Origin: Sphingomonas sp. SORGH_AS_0879
GTDB taxonomy: Bacteria > Pseudomonadota > Alphaproteobacteria > Sphingomonadales > Sphingomonadaceae
Reading direction: 5' to 3'
Length of the DNA stretch: 64,000 nt
Assembly (NCBI RefSeq): GCF_030819175.1
Contig: NZ_JAUTBJ010000002.1
Location: 1,808,001-1,872,000, forward strand
Below are positions 11,696 to 19,425 of the stretch, piece by piece (position 1 is the stretch's first letter; every line of letters begins with the position of its first letter). The position numbers and the translations under genes are program-made. The notes beneath the pieces were generated by a model that saw nothing but the letters and a program-made list of their open reading frames with translations, was not told where the DNA came from and did no database searches.

Positions 11696-12277
11696 TTATT
11701 TCGGCAGGACCACCGTCGGCCCGATCGTGCTGACGATCGCGCGGGCGTCGAAGGCGCGCAGATTGTCGCGCGGGATCGGCCCCTTGCGCATCACCACCTC
11801 GGCGGTCGCCTCATATCGGTCGATGGTGTTGATATCCATGTTGTTGCCGAAGAAGGGATCGCCCCAGAACGGGTCCCAGCTACGCCAGCCGAAGCCGCGC
11901 CCATAATAGCGCCAGGACGGGCCCCACCAGCCGCCGCCCCAGCCGCCGAAGCCGGGTCCGAACGCGCCGGGCGTCGAATAGGTGCGCGAGCGTAACTGGG
12001 TGTCGCGGTCGGCCATGACGAAATAGTCATAGCCATTGGCCAGCGTCAGCTCGGCCGCACGGAACAACAGATAGCGCTCGACCGTGTCGCGCGACGTGAC
12101 GGTGTTGCCCGCGAAGCTGACGATGAAGCGACCGGGCTCGATCTGCTGTTCGGAATAGCCGGTGCGGTAGAAGCCCGAACCCGTGGCCGGGCGATAGGCG
12201 GTTTCGGTCGCGCATCCCGCGACCATCAAGGTGCTGGCGCCGAGCAGCGCGAGCGCGATCTTCCGACCGAATTGCAT
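11696..12277 (-). CDS. CC0125/CC1285-type lipoprotein
   Basis: 193 residues. A type II signal peptide ends in the lipobox LMVAGC, followed by ETAYRPA and GYSEQQIEPGRFIVSFAGN, RYLLFRAAELTLANGYDYF and MADRDTQ. This order of motifs matches the alphaproteobacterial CC0125/CC1285 lipoprotein family. A Gly/Trp/Phe-rich stretch follows (about residues 110-145), then a beta-type end. The start is ATG 12277; the open frame runs further upstream but the signal peptide fixes it. Function unknown; likely anchored in the envelope. Confidence 0.82.
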   Translation of the reverse strand: MQFGRKIALALLGASTLMVAGCATETAYRPATGSGFYRTGYSEQQIEPGRFIVSFAGNTVTSRDTVERYLLFRAAELTLANGYDYFVMADRDTQLRSRTYSTPGAFGPGFGGWGGGWWGPSWRYYGRGFGWRSWDPFWGDPFFGNNMDINTIDRYEATAEVVMRKGPIPRDNLRAFDARAIVSTIGPTVVLPK

Positions 12278-12402
12278 GGACACTTCTTCCTTTCCTTGCC
12301 ACCCGGCGGAACCGGCCGGCAACAGCCCTGTAGCTGGCGGCTGTGTAGCCCATCCCGACAAAACGGTCGATGAACGGTTTTGCTCCCGCGATGAATAGTG
12401 CG

Positions 12403-12822
12403 TCACGCACCTGCCATATGCACGGCGATCTGTCGCCGATGCGGCGCCCGCCGATGTTCGAACAGATAGATGCCCTGCCACGTCCCAAGCATCAGCCGTC
12501 CGCCGATCAACGGGATCGACAGATGGACGCCGGTCAGGATACTGCGCAGATGCGCGGGCATGTCGTCGGGCCCTTCATCGTCATGGGCATAGGCGTTCCG
12601 GTCCTCCGGCGCGAGCCGGGCGAAATAGTCGAGGATATCGGTCTTCACCTCCGGCGCGGCATTTTCCTGGATGATCAGCGAGGCCGAGGTGTGGCGGCAG
12701 AACAGGGTCAGCAGCCCCTCGTCCATATCCTGTTCACGCACCCAGGCGGACACGGCACGGGTGATCTCGGTCAGGCCCTGACCATGGGTATCGACGGACA
12801 ACAGGGTGGTGGCTTGGCGCAT
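12403..12822 (-). CDS. YjbQ family protein (secondary thiamine-phosphate synthase-like)
   Basis: 139 residues of the UPF0047/YjbQ family. Conserved blocks seen are FCRHTSASLIIQENA, DDMPAHLRSILTG, IPLIGGRLMLGTWQGIYLFEHR. Some members complement thiamine-phosphate synthase weakly; the physiological role is not settled. ATG 12822 (MRQATTLLSV) is preferred over the upstream frame, which adds 15 residues without similarity. Confidence 0.9.
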   Translation of the reverse strand: MRQATTLLSVDTHGQGLTEITRAVSAWVREQDMDEGLLTLFCRHTSASLIIQENAAPEVKTDILDYFARLAPEDRNAYAHDDEGPDDMPAHLRSILTGVHLSIPLIGGRLMLGTWQGIYLFEHRRAPHRRQIAVHMAGA

Positions 12823-12935
12823 GGCCCCATCATGCCCGACCGCGGGACTTCGTTCCAGCGGGGCCATGAGACGAGCCGAAATGAACGGCTTGATCGGACA
12901 TGCGTTGTGCCGGCTTGAGGAAAAGGAGACCTGCC

Positions 12936-13304
12936 ATGAAAGCCCTGCTCGCCGCTTTGGCCGTCGTTACCGTTGCGGCCCCCATCGCCGCCACCCCCGC
13001 CGTCGCGCAGGACCGCGACTATCGCTGGCATGGCGACCGTCAGGATTGGGACGCCTCGCGCGACTATCGCCGTAGCAATGCCCGCGAACGTCGCCTGAAC
13101 CGCGACGATCAAGTGTTCCGGGGCCGCGACGGTCGGACCTATTGCAAGCGCAACGACGGCACGACCGGTCTGGTCGTGGGCGCGGTCGGCGGCGGTGTGC
13201 TGGGCAATGTGATTGGCGGCGGCACGCTGGGCACGCTGCTCGGCGCGGGTGGCGGCGCGCTGCTCGGCCGGTCGATCGATCGCGGCAAGGTTCGTTGCCG
13301 CTAA
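12936..13304 (+). CDS. Secreted glycine-zipper 2TM domain protein
   Basis: 122 residues. The signal peptide is MKALLAALAVVTVAAPIAATPAVAQ. An Arg/Asp-rich region (about 26-65) is followed by TYCKRNDGTTGLVVG and a glycine zipper (GAVGGGVLGNVIGGG, GTLLGAGGGALLG) typical of outer-membrane-associated 2TM domains (Rick_17kDa-like). It ends RSIDRGKVRCR, leaving two cysteines that could form a disulfide. GGAG lies upstream of the ATG. A terminator follows. Confidence 0.82.
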   Translation: MKALLAALAVVTVAAPIAATPAVAQDRDYRWHGDRQDWDASRDYRRSNARERRLNRDDQVFRGRDGRTYCKRNDGTTGLVVGAVGGGVLGNVIGGGTLGTLLGAGGGALLGRSIDRGKVRCR

Positions 13305-13317
13305 GGCGTTGACCGGC

Positions 13318-13360
13318 AAAGGGGATGTCATCGGGTTCGCCCCGGCGAAATCCCCTTTTT
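13318..13360 (+). terminator. Terminator after the glycine-zipper gene
   Basis: AAAGGGGAT pairs with ATCCCCTTT and runs into a T tract; an inner CGGG/CCCG hairpin fits in the loop. Confidence 0.8.
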
Positions 13361-13418
13361 GCTGGCCTCTAGCCAAAGGCCCTTCGACTGCCCCATGGTG
13401 TCCGGCGGGAGGGAAATC

Positions 13419-13793
13419 ATGGCTTTCGATCTGAAATGGACCACCGCGATGGCCGCCGCGTTGCTGGCCAGCGGTTGCAACCGGTCCAATGCCGATGACG
13501 GCTGGACCGCCGAGCAGGATACTGCGATCTGCACCGACGCGCAGGGCAAGCGCCTGCCCGACGATCGCTGCCGACAGACGCGTATGGGCGGCAGCGGGGC
13601 CTTCTGGTATTTTCTGGGGCGCGGTCGCCCCATTCCCTTTTATGGCGAGCGGGCGACGGGGGGCAGCTTCCGCCCTGCATCGGGTGCGCGCTACGCCGTC
13701 GCACCGGCGAGGAGCGCGATGACGCGCGCGGCGGCAGTCAGTCGCGGCGGCTTCGGCGCCTCCGCCTCGCGCTTCGGTAGCATCCACGCATGA
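13419..13793 (+). CDS. YgiB-like (DUF1190-type) lipoprotein
   Basis: 124 residues. ATG 13419 is preceded by GGGAGG and gives a short signal ending in LLASGC, a good lipobox. The body has two Cys-containing segments (DTAICTDAQGKRLPDDRCRQ) and a Gly/Ser/Arg-rich tail. Its stop overlaps the start of the glutathionylspermidine-synthase-like gene (ATGA). In Escherichia coli the ygiB lipoprotein gene likewise precedes ygiC, and I use this context to name it; sequence similarity to DUF1190 alone is modest. Confidence 0.68.
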   Translation: MAFDLKWTTAMAAALLASGCNRSNADDGWTAEQDTAICTDAQGKRLPDDRCRQTRMGGSGAFWYFLGRGRPIPFYGERATGGSFRPASGARYAVAPARSAMTRAAAVSRGGFGASASRFGSIHA

Positions 13794-14939
13794 TCCGCGA
13801 GACGCTCTCGCCCCGGCCCGACTGGCGCGCCAAGGTCGAGGCGCTGGGCCTGATCTGGCATGCGGGCGAGACGCGGCCCTATTGGGACGAAAGCGCCTGC
13901 TATCGCTTCACGCGTGGGCAGATCGACCGGATCGAGGCGGCGACGACCGAACTCTATCGCCTGTTCCTGGCGGCGGGAGAGGCGGTGGTCGGCGATCCGG
14001 CCCTACTTCGTCGATTCGCCATCCCGCCCGCCTTTCACGACCCCATTCGCGAGGCGTGGGAGGCCGAGCCGCCCTCGCTCAATTTCGGGCGGTTCGACCT
14101 GGGCTTCGACGGCAGCGATGCGCCCAAATTGTTCGAATTCAACTGCGACACGCCGACCTCTCTGCTGGAAGCGGCGGTGGTGCAATGGGCGTGGAAGGAG
14201 GAATGTTTCCCGGCGCTCGACCAGTTCAACAGCCTGCACGAGGCCATGGTCGCGCGCTGGCGGGAGATCGCACCCCATCTGCCCGCCACGCTCCACGTCG
14301 CGCATGTCGCCGACATGGCGGGCGAGGATGCGGTGACGGCGGCCTATCTGCGCGACACGGCGGAGGCGGCGGGGATCACGACGGTGCCGATCCTGATGGA
14401 GCGCATCGGATGGGACCATGATGCGCATTGCTTCGTCGATGAAGCGGACATGCGGATCGAGGCTCTGTTCAAACTCTATCCCTGGGAATGGCTGATCCAT
14501 GAGGAGTTCGCGCCCGCATCTGCTCGACAATCTCGAGCGCGGCGACCTGATCTGGCTGGAGCCGATCTGGAAGATGATCTGGTCGAACAAGGCGATCCTG
14601 CCGGTGCTGTGGGACCTGTTCCCCGGCCATCCGAACCTGTTGCCCGCCAGCTTCACCGTTCCGAACGGAGATGCGGTTGCCAAGCCGCTGCTGTCGCGGG
14701 AGGGGGCGAACGTCTCGATCCGCCGGGCCGGGGCCATCGTGGCGGAAACGGCGGGGGACTATGGCGAGGAGGGCTATATCTACCAGTCGCTCTACCGCCT
14801 GCCGGAAACCGCGCCGGGATGCTATCCGGTCTTGGGAAGCTGGGTGGTCGACGGCGCACCGACGGGGATGGGGATCCGCGAGGACGGGCTGATCACTTCG
14901 AACACCGCGCGGTTCGTGCCGCATGTGATCGACGGCTGA
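13790..14939 (+). pseudogene. Glutathionylspermidine synthase-like protein (YgiC type), frameshifted
   Basis: The first frame encodes about 243 good residues, from MIRETLSPRPDW through FEFNCDTPTSLLEAAVVQW to LYPWEWLIHEEFAP near 14512. It then turns into unrelated sequence up to 14953. The family sequence resumes one base further on (HLLDNLERGDLIWLEPIWK, SNKAILPVLWDLFPGHPNL, KPLLSREGANVSI) and ends at 14939. One surplus base around 14512-14520 would explain this. The intact product would be about 383 residues with an ATP-grasp-like fold. Either a real disruption or an assembly error. Confidence 0.85.
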
Positions 14940-14981
14940 TCCGTCATGACTGATGCTGTCGGGGGGAGAAGACAGCGCCGG

Positions 14982-15056
14982 TGGCTCCCTGAGTAGGATT
15001 CGAACCTACGGCCGCTCGATTAACAGTCGAGAGCTCTACCGCTGAGCTATCAGGGA
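14982..15056 (-). tRNA. tRNA-Asn (GTT)
   Basis: 75 nt including an encoded CCA. The acceptor stem TCCCTGA/TCAGGGA, D arm AGCTCAGCGGTAGAGC, anticodon loop CTGTTAA and T arm GGTTCGAATCC are all present. The anticodon GTT reads Asn codons. Confidence 0.97.
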
Positions 15057-15079
15057 ATGTTCCGGCGCTGTGGAGGGGT

Positions 15080-15107
15080 CCTATAAAGGGCTCGAAAAAT
15101 GCCGCAA
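15080..15107 (-). promoter_or_regulatory. Probable promoter of tRNA-Asn
   Basis: On the minus strand TTGCGG and TATAGG are separated by 16 nt, with the -10 about 24 nt before the tRNA. The hexamers look like other alphaproteobacterial stable-RNA promoters. Confidence 0.6.
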
Positions 15108-15201
15108 CCCCTTTTTTGACGGTTTTGCGTAAGTCCATCCGCCAAAGCTGTGGATAATTCGACGGCCTGGGGGGCAATCGACATTCCTGCGACTCTTCTT
15201 C

Positions 15202-15225
15202 CCTCTCCCCTGGATAGGGGAGAGG
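15202..15225. repeat. Hairpin downstream of nadK
   Basis: CCTCTCCCC and GGGGAGAGG form a perfect 9-bp stem with a 6-nt loop. No T run follows on the nadK (minus) strand, so it may be a stabilising or repeat hairpin rather than a true terminator. Confidence 0.5.
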
Positions 15226-15257
15226 GGAACAAGGGCATATCTGAATGTCGATCCGAA

Positions 15258-16037
15258 CTAGGCGACGAACTGCTCCATGGTGATGCGGTCGTCCAGCGCG
15301 TGTTCGGGATCGAACATCAGGGTCAACTCGCGCGAGCGGTCCATGCAGATATCGACCTGCGCCACGTCGCGCACCTCGCGCTGGTCGGCGACCGCCGAGA
15401 CGGGGCGCTTGCCGGGATCGAGGACGCGGATCGAAATCCGCGCCTTGTCGGGCAGGATCGCGCCGCGCCAGCGCCGGGGCCGAAACGGGCTGATCGGGGT
15501 CAGCGCGATCAGCGCCGAGCCGAGTGGCAGGATCGGCCCCTGTGCGGAGAAATTATAGGCGGTCGATCCCGCCGGGGTCGCGGCCAATATCCCGTCACAG
15601 GCCAGTTCGGGCAGGACCACCCGTCCGTTGACCATGACTTCCAGCTTGGCGGTTTGGCGGGTTTCGCGGAGCAGCGAGACTTCGTTGATCGCGGGCAACT
15701 GGTGCACGCGCCCGTCGATCCCGGTCGCCGTCATCTGTAGCGGGGTGACGCGGAACGGCTTGGCGCGGGCGAGCCGGTCTTCCAGCCCATAGCTACGCCA
15801 TTCGTTCATCAGGAAGCCGACCGTGCCCAGGTTCATGCCGAACACCGGCACCGGCCCGCGCCGCCGCTCCAGCATGCGGTGGAGCGTCTGGAGCATGAAG
15901 CCGTCGCCGCCCAGCGCGATGACATAATCGGCCTCGTCGAAATCGACCCAGTCGGCGCTGTTGAGCAGGTCGGCGACCGCCGCCTGGGCCGGTGCGGTGG
16001 GCGAGGCGACCAGCGCCCGCCGAACGGGAAGGGTCAT
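15258..16037 (-). CDS. nadK: NAD kinase
   Basis: A 259-residue enzyme phosphorylating NAD to NADP. The nucleotide-binding GGDG lies at about residues 43-46 (ALGGDGFML), followed by FGMNLGTVGFLMN, the NE motif in AINEVSLLRE, and the conserved Gly/Thr-rich ACDGILAATPAGSTAYNFS. Its ATG overlaps the moaA stop (ATGA), so translation of the two is probably coupled. Confidence 0.94.
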   Translation of the reverse strand: MTLPVRRALVASPTAPAQAAVADLLNSADWVDFDEADYVIALGGDGFMLQTLHRMLERRRGPVPVFGMNLGTVGFLMNEWRSYGLEDRLARAKPFRVTPLQMTATGIDGRVHQLPAINEVSLLRETRQTAKLEVMVNGRVVLPELACDGILAATPAGSTAYNFSAQGPILPLGSALIALTPISPFRPRRWRGAILPDKARISIRVLDPGKRPVSAVADQREVRDVAQVDICMDRSRELTLMFDPEHALDDRITMEQFVA

Positions 16038-17077
16038 CCGCCGGTCACGCTCATATGACGCGATACCGCCGGGGCCGACCCCGCCTCGATCCGGAAGTCG
16101 TGCCGCGCGGGCTTCGCCGCCAGCCCCGCATCGATCGCGGCGTCCAGCCCGGCAACCCCGCCGTCGCGCAGCGCGGCCTTCAAATCCACCTGATCCTCAT
16201 GACCGAGACACATATACAGCTTGCCCTCGGTCGTCAGCCTCACACGGTTGCAGCCGTCGCAAAAATTCGCGGTCAGCGGCGAAATCAGCCCGAGCCTGGT
16301 GTCGGTGCCCTCCACCTGCCAATAGCGGGCCGGGCCGCCGGTGCGATGCCCGGCGCGAACCAGCGGGAAACGTGCGGAAAGCCGGTCGAACACCTCGGTC
16401 AGCGGCAGGAAGCGGTCGACCCGGTCCTCATCGATCGCACCCAGCGGCATCGTCTCGATCAGTGACAGGTCCAGCCCCTCGGCCACGCACCATTCGAGCA
16501 TCGAGGCGATCTCGTCCTCGTTCAGGCTTTTCAGAGCGACCATGTTGATCTTGATCGCCAGCCCGGCGTCGCGCGCGGTCAATATGCCATGGATCACCTG
16601 ATTCACGTCGCCGTGCCGGGTAATGTAGCGGAAGCGCTCGGGATCGAGGCTGTCCAGGCTGACATTGATCCGACGCACGCCCGCATCGACCAGCGTCGCC
16701 GCATGCTCGGCCAGCCGCGTGGCATTGGTCGTCATGGTCAGTTCGTCCAGGCCATGCCCGACATGGCTGCCCAGGCGGCGGACCAGATCGGCCACGTCGC
16801 GCCGGACCAGCGGCTCGCCGCCCGACAGGCGGATGCGGGTCACGCCGCGCGCGATGAAGCGTTCGGCGATGATCGCGATCTCGTCCAGGCTCAGCAGCTT
16901 GGCGCGCGGCAGGAAGGTCATCTGCTCTGCCATGCAATAGCGGCATCGCAGGTCGCACCGGTCGGTCACCGAAATCCGCAGATAGCGGATCGTGCGGCCA
17001 TGCTGGTCGATCAACGACCCCCCGGTCGAACGCGGCTCGGCAATCGATCCGACAGTCGAGGCATTGGTGCAACCCAT
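16034..17077 (-). CDS. moaA: GTP 3',8-cyclase MoaA (molybdenum cofactor synthesis)
   Basis: A 347-residue radical SAM enzyme that starts molybdopterin synthesis from GTP. The N-terminal cluster motif is CDLRCRYC (CX3CX2C), and SGGEPLVRRD follows. The second cluster's cysteines are in FCDGCNRVRL and YMCLG. The protein ends in Gly-Gly, the functional MoaA tail. ATG 17077 (MGCTNAS) is chosen; an upstream ATG at 17113 adds 12 residues. Other moa genes are not in the window; nadK follows with a 4-nt overlap. Confidence 0.95.
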   Translation of the reverse strand: MGCTNASTVGSIAEPRSTGGSLIDQHGRTIRYLRISVTDRCDLRCRYCMAEQMTFLPRAKLLSLDEIAIIAERFIARGVTRIRLSGGEPLVRRDVADLVRRLGSHVGHGLDELTMTTNATRLAEHAATLVDAGVRRINVSLDSLDPERFRYITRHGDVNQVIHGILTARDAGLAIKINMVALKSLNEDEIASMLEWCVAEGLDLSLIETMPLGAIDEDRVDRFLPLTEVFDRLSARFPLVRAGHRTGGPARYWQVEGTDTRLGLISPLTANFCDGCNRVRLTTEGKLYMCLGHEDQVDLKAALRDGGVAGLDAAIDAGLAAKPARHDFRIEAGSAPAVSRHMSVTGG

Positions 17078-17160
17078 TGTCACGAAGTTAGCCCCATGAC
17101 GGGACGCGGGCAAGGCGGATTGCCATTGGTCTTGTCCAAGCCGGTGGATAGGGTGCGCCC

Positions 17161-18870
17161 ATGACGCAGGATGAATTCGGTTTTAACGCCCACCGCAGAG
17201 GAACGGCGGTCTTTGCGCTTTCGTTCCAACATCCTGCGATGCTGGACGAAGCAATCATCCGGGCGGGCTGGGCCATCTGGTCGATGGCGCCGGGCGACGG
17301 CGATCCGCCGGCAGGGGATACGCTCGTCGGATCGTTCCTGGCGAGCGAGGCGCGGGTCGCGCTGATCGATGCGCGGGGGCGGGGCGATGCGGGATTGCGC
17401 GCCGCACAGGCGCTGGGCGCGGTGATCGCGGCGACGGGGGCCGCGTTGCTGGTCGTCGTGCCCGATACCACGAGCGAGACGTTGGAGGCCTTTTTGTCGG
17501 CGGGGGCGACGCATGTGCTGGCCGCCGATGCCGGGGATGCGATGATCCATGCCTCGCTGAAACTGGCCGAGCGCCATGCCCGGCGTACGCTCGACGTACG
17601 GCGGCGGCGCACTCATGCGGATGGCGAGGTGGGGGAGGTGCATCGCTGGATCGCCGAGGCCATCGGCCGTGGCGAACCCTGTGTCGCGATCATCGTCGCC
17701 CTGTCGCGGCTGGACCTGATCAACGCCGCGCATGGCCGTCCGGCGGGCAATATGCTGCTGCGCGGGGTCGAGGCGCGGATGCAGGCCGCCGCCGAAGAGG
17801 CGTTCGGCGATCGCGCGATCGTCGCGCGCTCGGGCGGAGCGGAATTCGTGATGGCGGGCGTGATCGAGGCGGACCGGGCCCGCGCCGTCGCCGAGATGCT
17901 GGAGGCGTTGCTCGCCACGCCGTTCCAGGCGGGGGCGGTGCCCATCCGCCTGGGCGTCCGGCTGGGGCTGGCGACGCACCGGGCGGGGGAGGATCCGGCC
18001 AGCCTGCTCGCGCGGGCGGGGGAGGCGCTGTCGCGGGCGCGTGTCAGCGACGGTTCGATGCTGCGATTCGCGCATCCGGGCGATGTCGCGCCGCTCGACG
18101 TGCTGGCCGCCGATCTTCATCACGCCATCGAACGGGGCGAGATCGACATCGTGTTCCAGCCGCAGGTGGCGATCGCCACCGGGCTGATCTCGGGCGCGGA
18201 GGCACTCGCCCGATGGCGGCATCCGACGCTGGGTCCGCTGGGGGCCGATCCGCTGTTCGCCGCCGCCGAGCGCGCCGATCTGGGGCTGGCGCTGTCGGAT
18301 CATATCCAGCAGATGGCGTTGCAGCGGGCGGCGAAATGGCCGTCCGCGCTGTCGCATCTGCGCCTGTCGATCAACATCACCGCCGCCGATGTCGCGCGGG
18401 CGGGTTTCGCGCGGCTGTTCCTCGACCGGGTCGCCGATAGCGGCTTCCCCATCGATCGCCTGACCGCCGAAATCACCGAGACGGGCTTGATCAGCGAACT
18501 GGACCGGGCGGCGGGCGTGCTTGGGGTGCTACGCGACGCAGGCGTGCGGATCGCGATCGATGACTTCGGCACCGGCTATTCCAGCCTCGCCTATCTGACC
18601 AGTCTGCCGGTCGATGCGATCAAGCTCGACCGGTCGCTGGTGGCGGAGGTCGATGGGACGACGCGGGGTCGGGTGGTGGTGCGCGGCATCATCCGGATCG
18701 CGGCGCGGTTGGGCATGGCGATCATCGCGGAAGGGGTCGAGACGCACGACCAGGCCCAGTTGCTGGGGCGGCTGGGGTGCCAGACCTATCAGGGTTTCCT
18801 GCGCGCCGCGCCGCTCGATGAAGAGGCGCTGCGGGCGATGGTCGAGGAGGAGGTGCAATGCGCGGTGTGA
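17161..18870 (+). CDS. GGDEF/EAL protein, probable cyclic-di-GMP phosphodiesterase
   Basis: 569 residues. The region to about 160 is unassigned. A GGDEF domain (about 165-300) has the degenerate signature SGGAEF, so diguanylate cyclase activity is unlikely. The EAL domain (about 315-565) keeps the key motifs: GAEALARWRHP, the Asn/Glu of SINITA and AEITETGLI, DDFGTGYSSLAYL, IKLDRSLV, and EGVETHDQ. It is predicted to hydrolyse c-di-GMP, with the GGDEF part possibly sensing GTP. No membrane segment is obvious. Its last 13 bp overlap the next gene. Confidence 0.88.
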   Translation: MTQDEFGFNAHRRGTAVFALSFQHPAMLDEAIIRAGWAIWSMAPGDGDPPAGDTLVGSFLASEARVALIDARGRGDAGLRAAQALGAVIAATGAALLVVVPDTTSETLEAFLSAGATHVLAADAGDAMIHASLKLAERHARRTLDVRRRRTHADGEVGEVHRWIAEAIGRGEPCVAIIVALSRLDLINAAHGRPAGNMLLRGVEARMQAAAEEAFGDRAIVARSGGAEFVMAGVIEADRARAVAEMLEALLATPFQAGAVPIRLGVRLGLATHRAGEDPASLLARAGEALSRARVSDGSMLRFAHPGDVAPLDVLAADLHHAIERGEIDIVFQPQVAIATGLISGAEALARWRHPTLGPLGADPLFAAAERADLGLALSDHIQQMALQRAAKWPSALSHLRLSINITAADVARAGFARLFLDRVADSGFPIDRLTAEITETGLISELDRAAGVLGVLRDAGVRIAIDDFGTGYSSLAYLTSLPVDAIKLDRSLVAEVDGTTRGRVVVRGIIRIAARLGMAIIAEGVETHDQAQLLGRLGCQTYQGFLRAAPLDEEALRAMVEEEVQCAV

Positions 18871-19289
18871 CGATGATGGCGGCGCTGGTCGCGGCTCCCG
18901 CGATGGTGCAGGCGGCGACCCCGGCGAGCGATCCGGCGGCGGCGGGCATTCGCGCCGCCATGCTGGCCAGCGCGGCGGGGTGGAATGCGGGCGATCTGAA
19001 CCGGTTCATGGCGATCTATGCCCCCGATGCGATCTTCGTCGGCAAGCGGGGCCTGATCAAGGGCAAGACCGCCATCGCCGACAATTACCGGCGCAGCTTC
19101 GTCGATTCGGGCAACAGCCGGGGAACGCTGCGCTTCGACTTTCTCGACCTGAAGCGGATCGGCGATCGGCGCATCCTGTTCGCCCGCTGGATGCTGTCGG
19201 GCGGGGAGGAAGAGGAAAGCGGGATGACCACGCTGGTCTTCGAGCGCCGCGCCGATGGGTGGAAGATCGTCGCGGATCACAGCAGCTAA
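18858..19289 (+). CDS. Secreted NTF2-like (SnoaL/DUF4440-type) protein
   Basis: 143 residues with an N-terminal signal (MMAALVAAPAMVQAA) and an NTF2-like alpha+beta domain: AAGWNAGDLNRFMAIYAPDAIFVG, KGKTAIADNYRR, and the final VFERRADGWKIVADHSS. The ATG is preceded by GAGGAGGAGG inside the upstream EAL gene and overlaps its end by 13 bp, so expression is probably coupled. Proteins of this type bind small hydrophobic ligands or catalyse isomerisations; the substrate is unknown. Confidence 0.85.
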   Translation: MRGVTMMAALVAAPAMVQAATPASDPAAAGIRAAMLASAAGWNAGDLNRFMAIYAPDAIFVGKRGLIKGKTAIADNYRRSFVDSGNSRGTLRFDFLDLKRIGDRRILFARWMLSGGEEEESGMTTLVFERRADGWKIVADHSS

Positions 19290-19294
19290 ACGCA

Positions 19295-19422
19295 ATTCCT
19301 CCCCAAGCTGTGCTTGGGGAGGGGGACCATCGCGTCAGCGATGGTGGAGGGGCGGGGGCCATGCCCCTCCACCACCGGGCTGCGCCCGGCGGTCCCCCTC
19401 CCCATCGGAGATGGGGAGGATT
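19295..19422. repeat. Family-C inverted repeat pair at a convergent gene junction
   Basis: A forward copy (CCTCCCCAAGC... GATGGTGGAGGGGC) and a reversed copy (GCCCCTCCACCA... GGGGAGGATT) face each other, making long hairpins between the NTF2-like gene and mfd, which converge here. A related pair lies at 45163-45291. It may act as a bidirectional transcription stop. Confidence 0.75.
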
Positions 19423-19425
19423 GGG

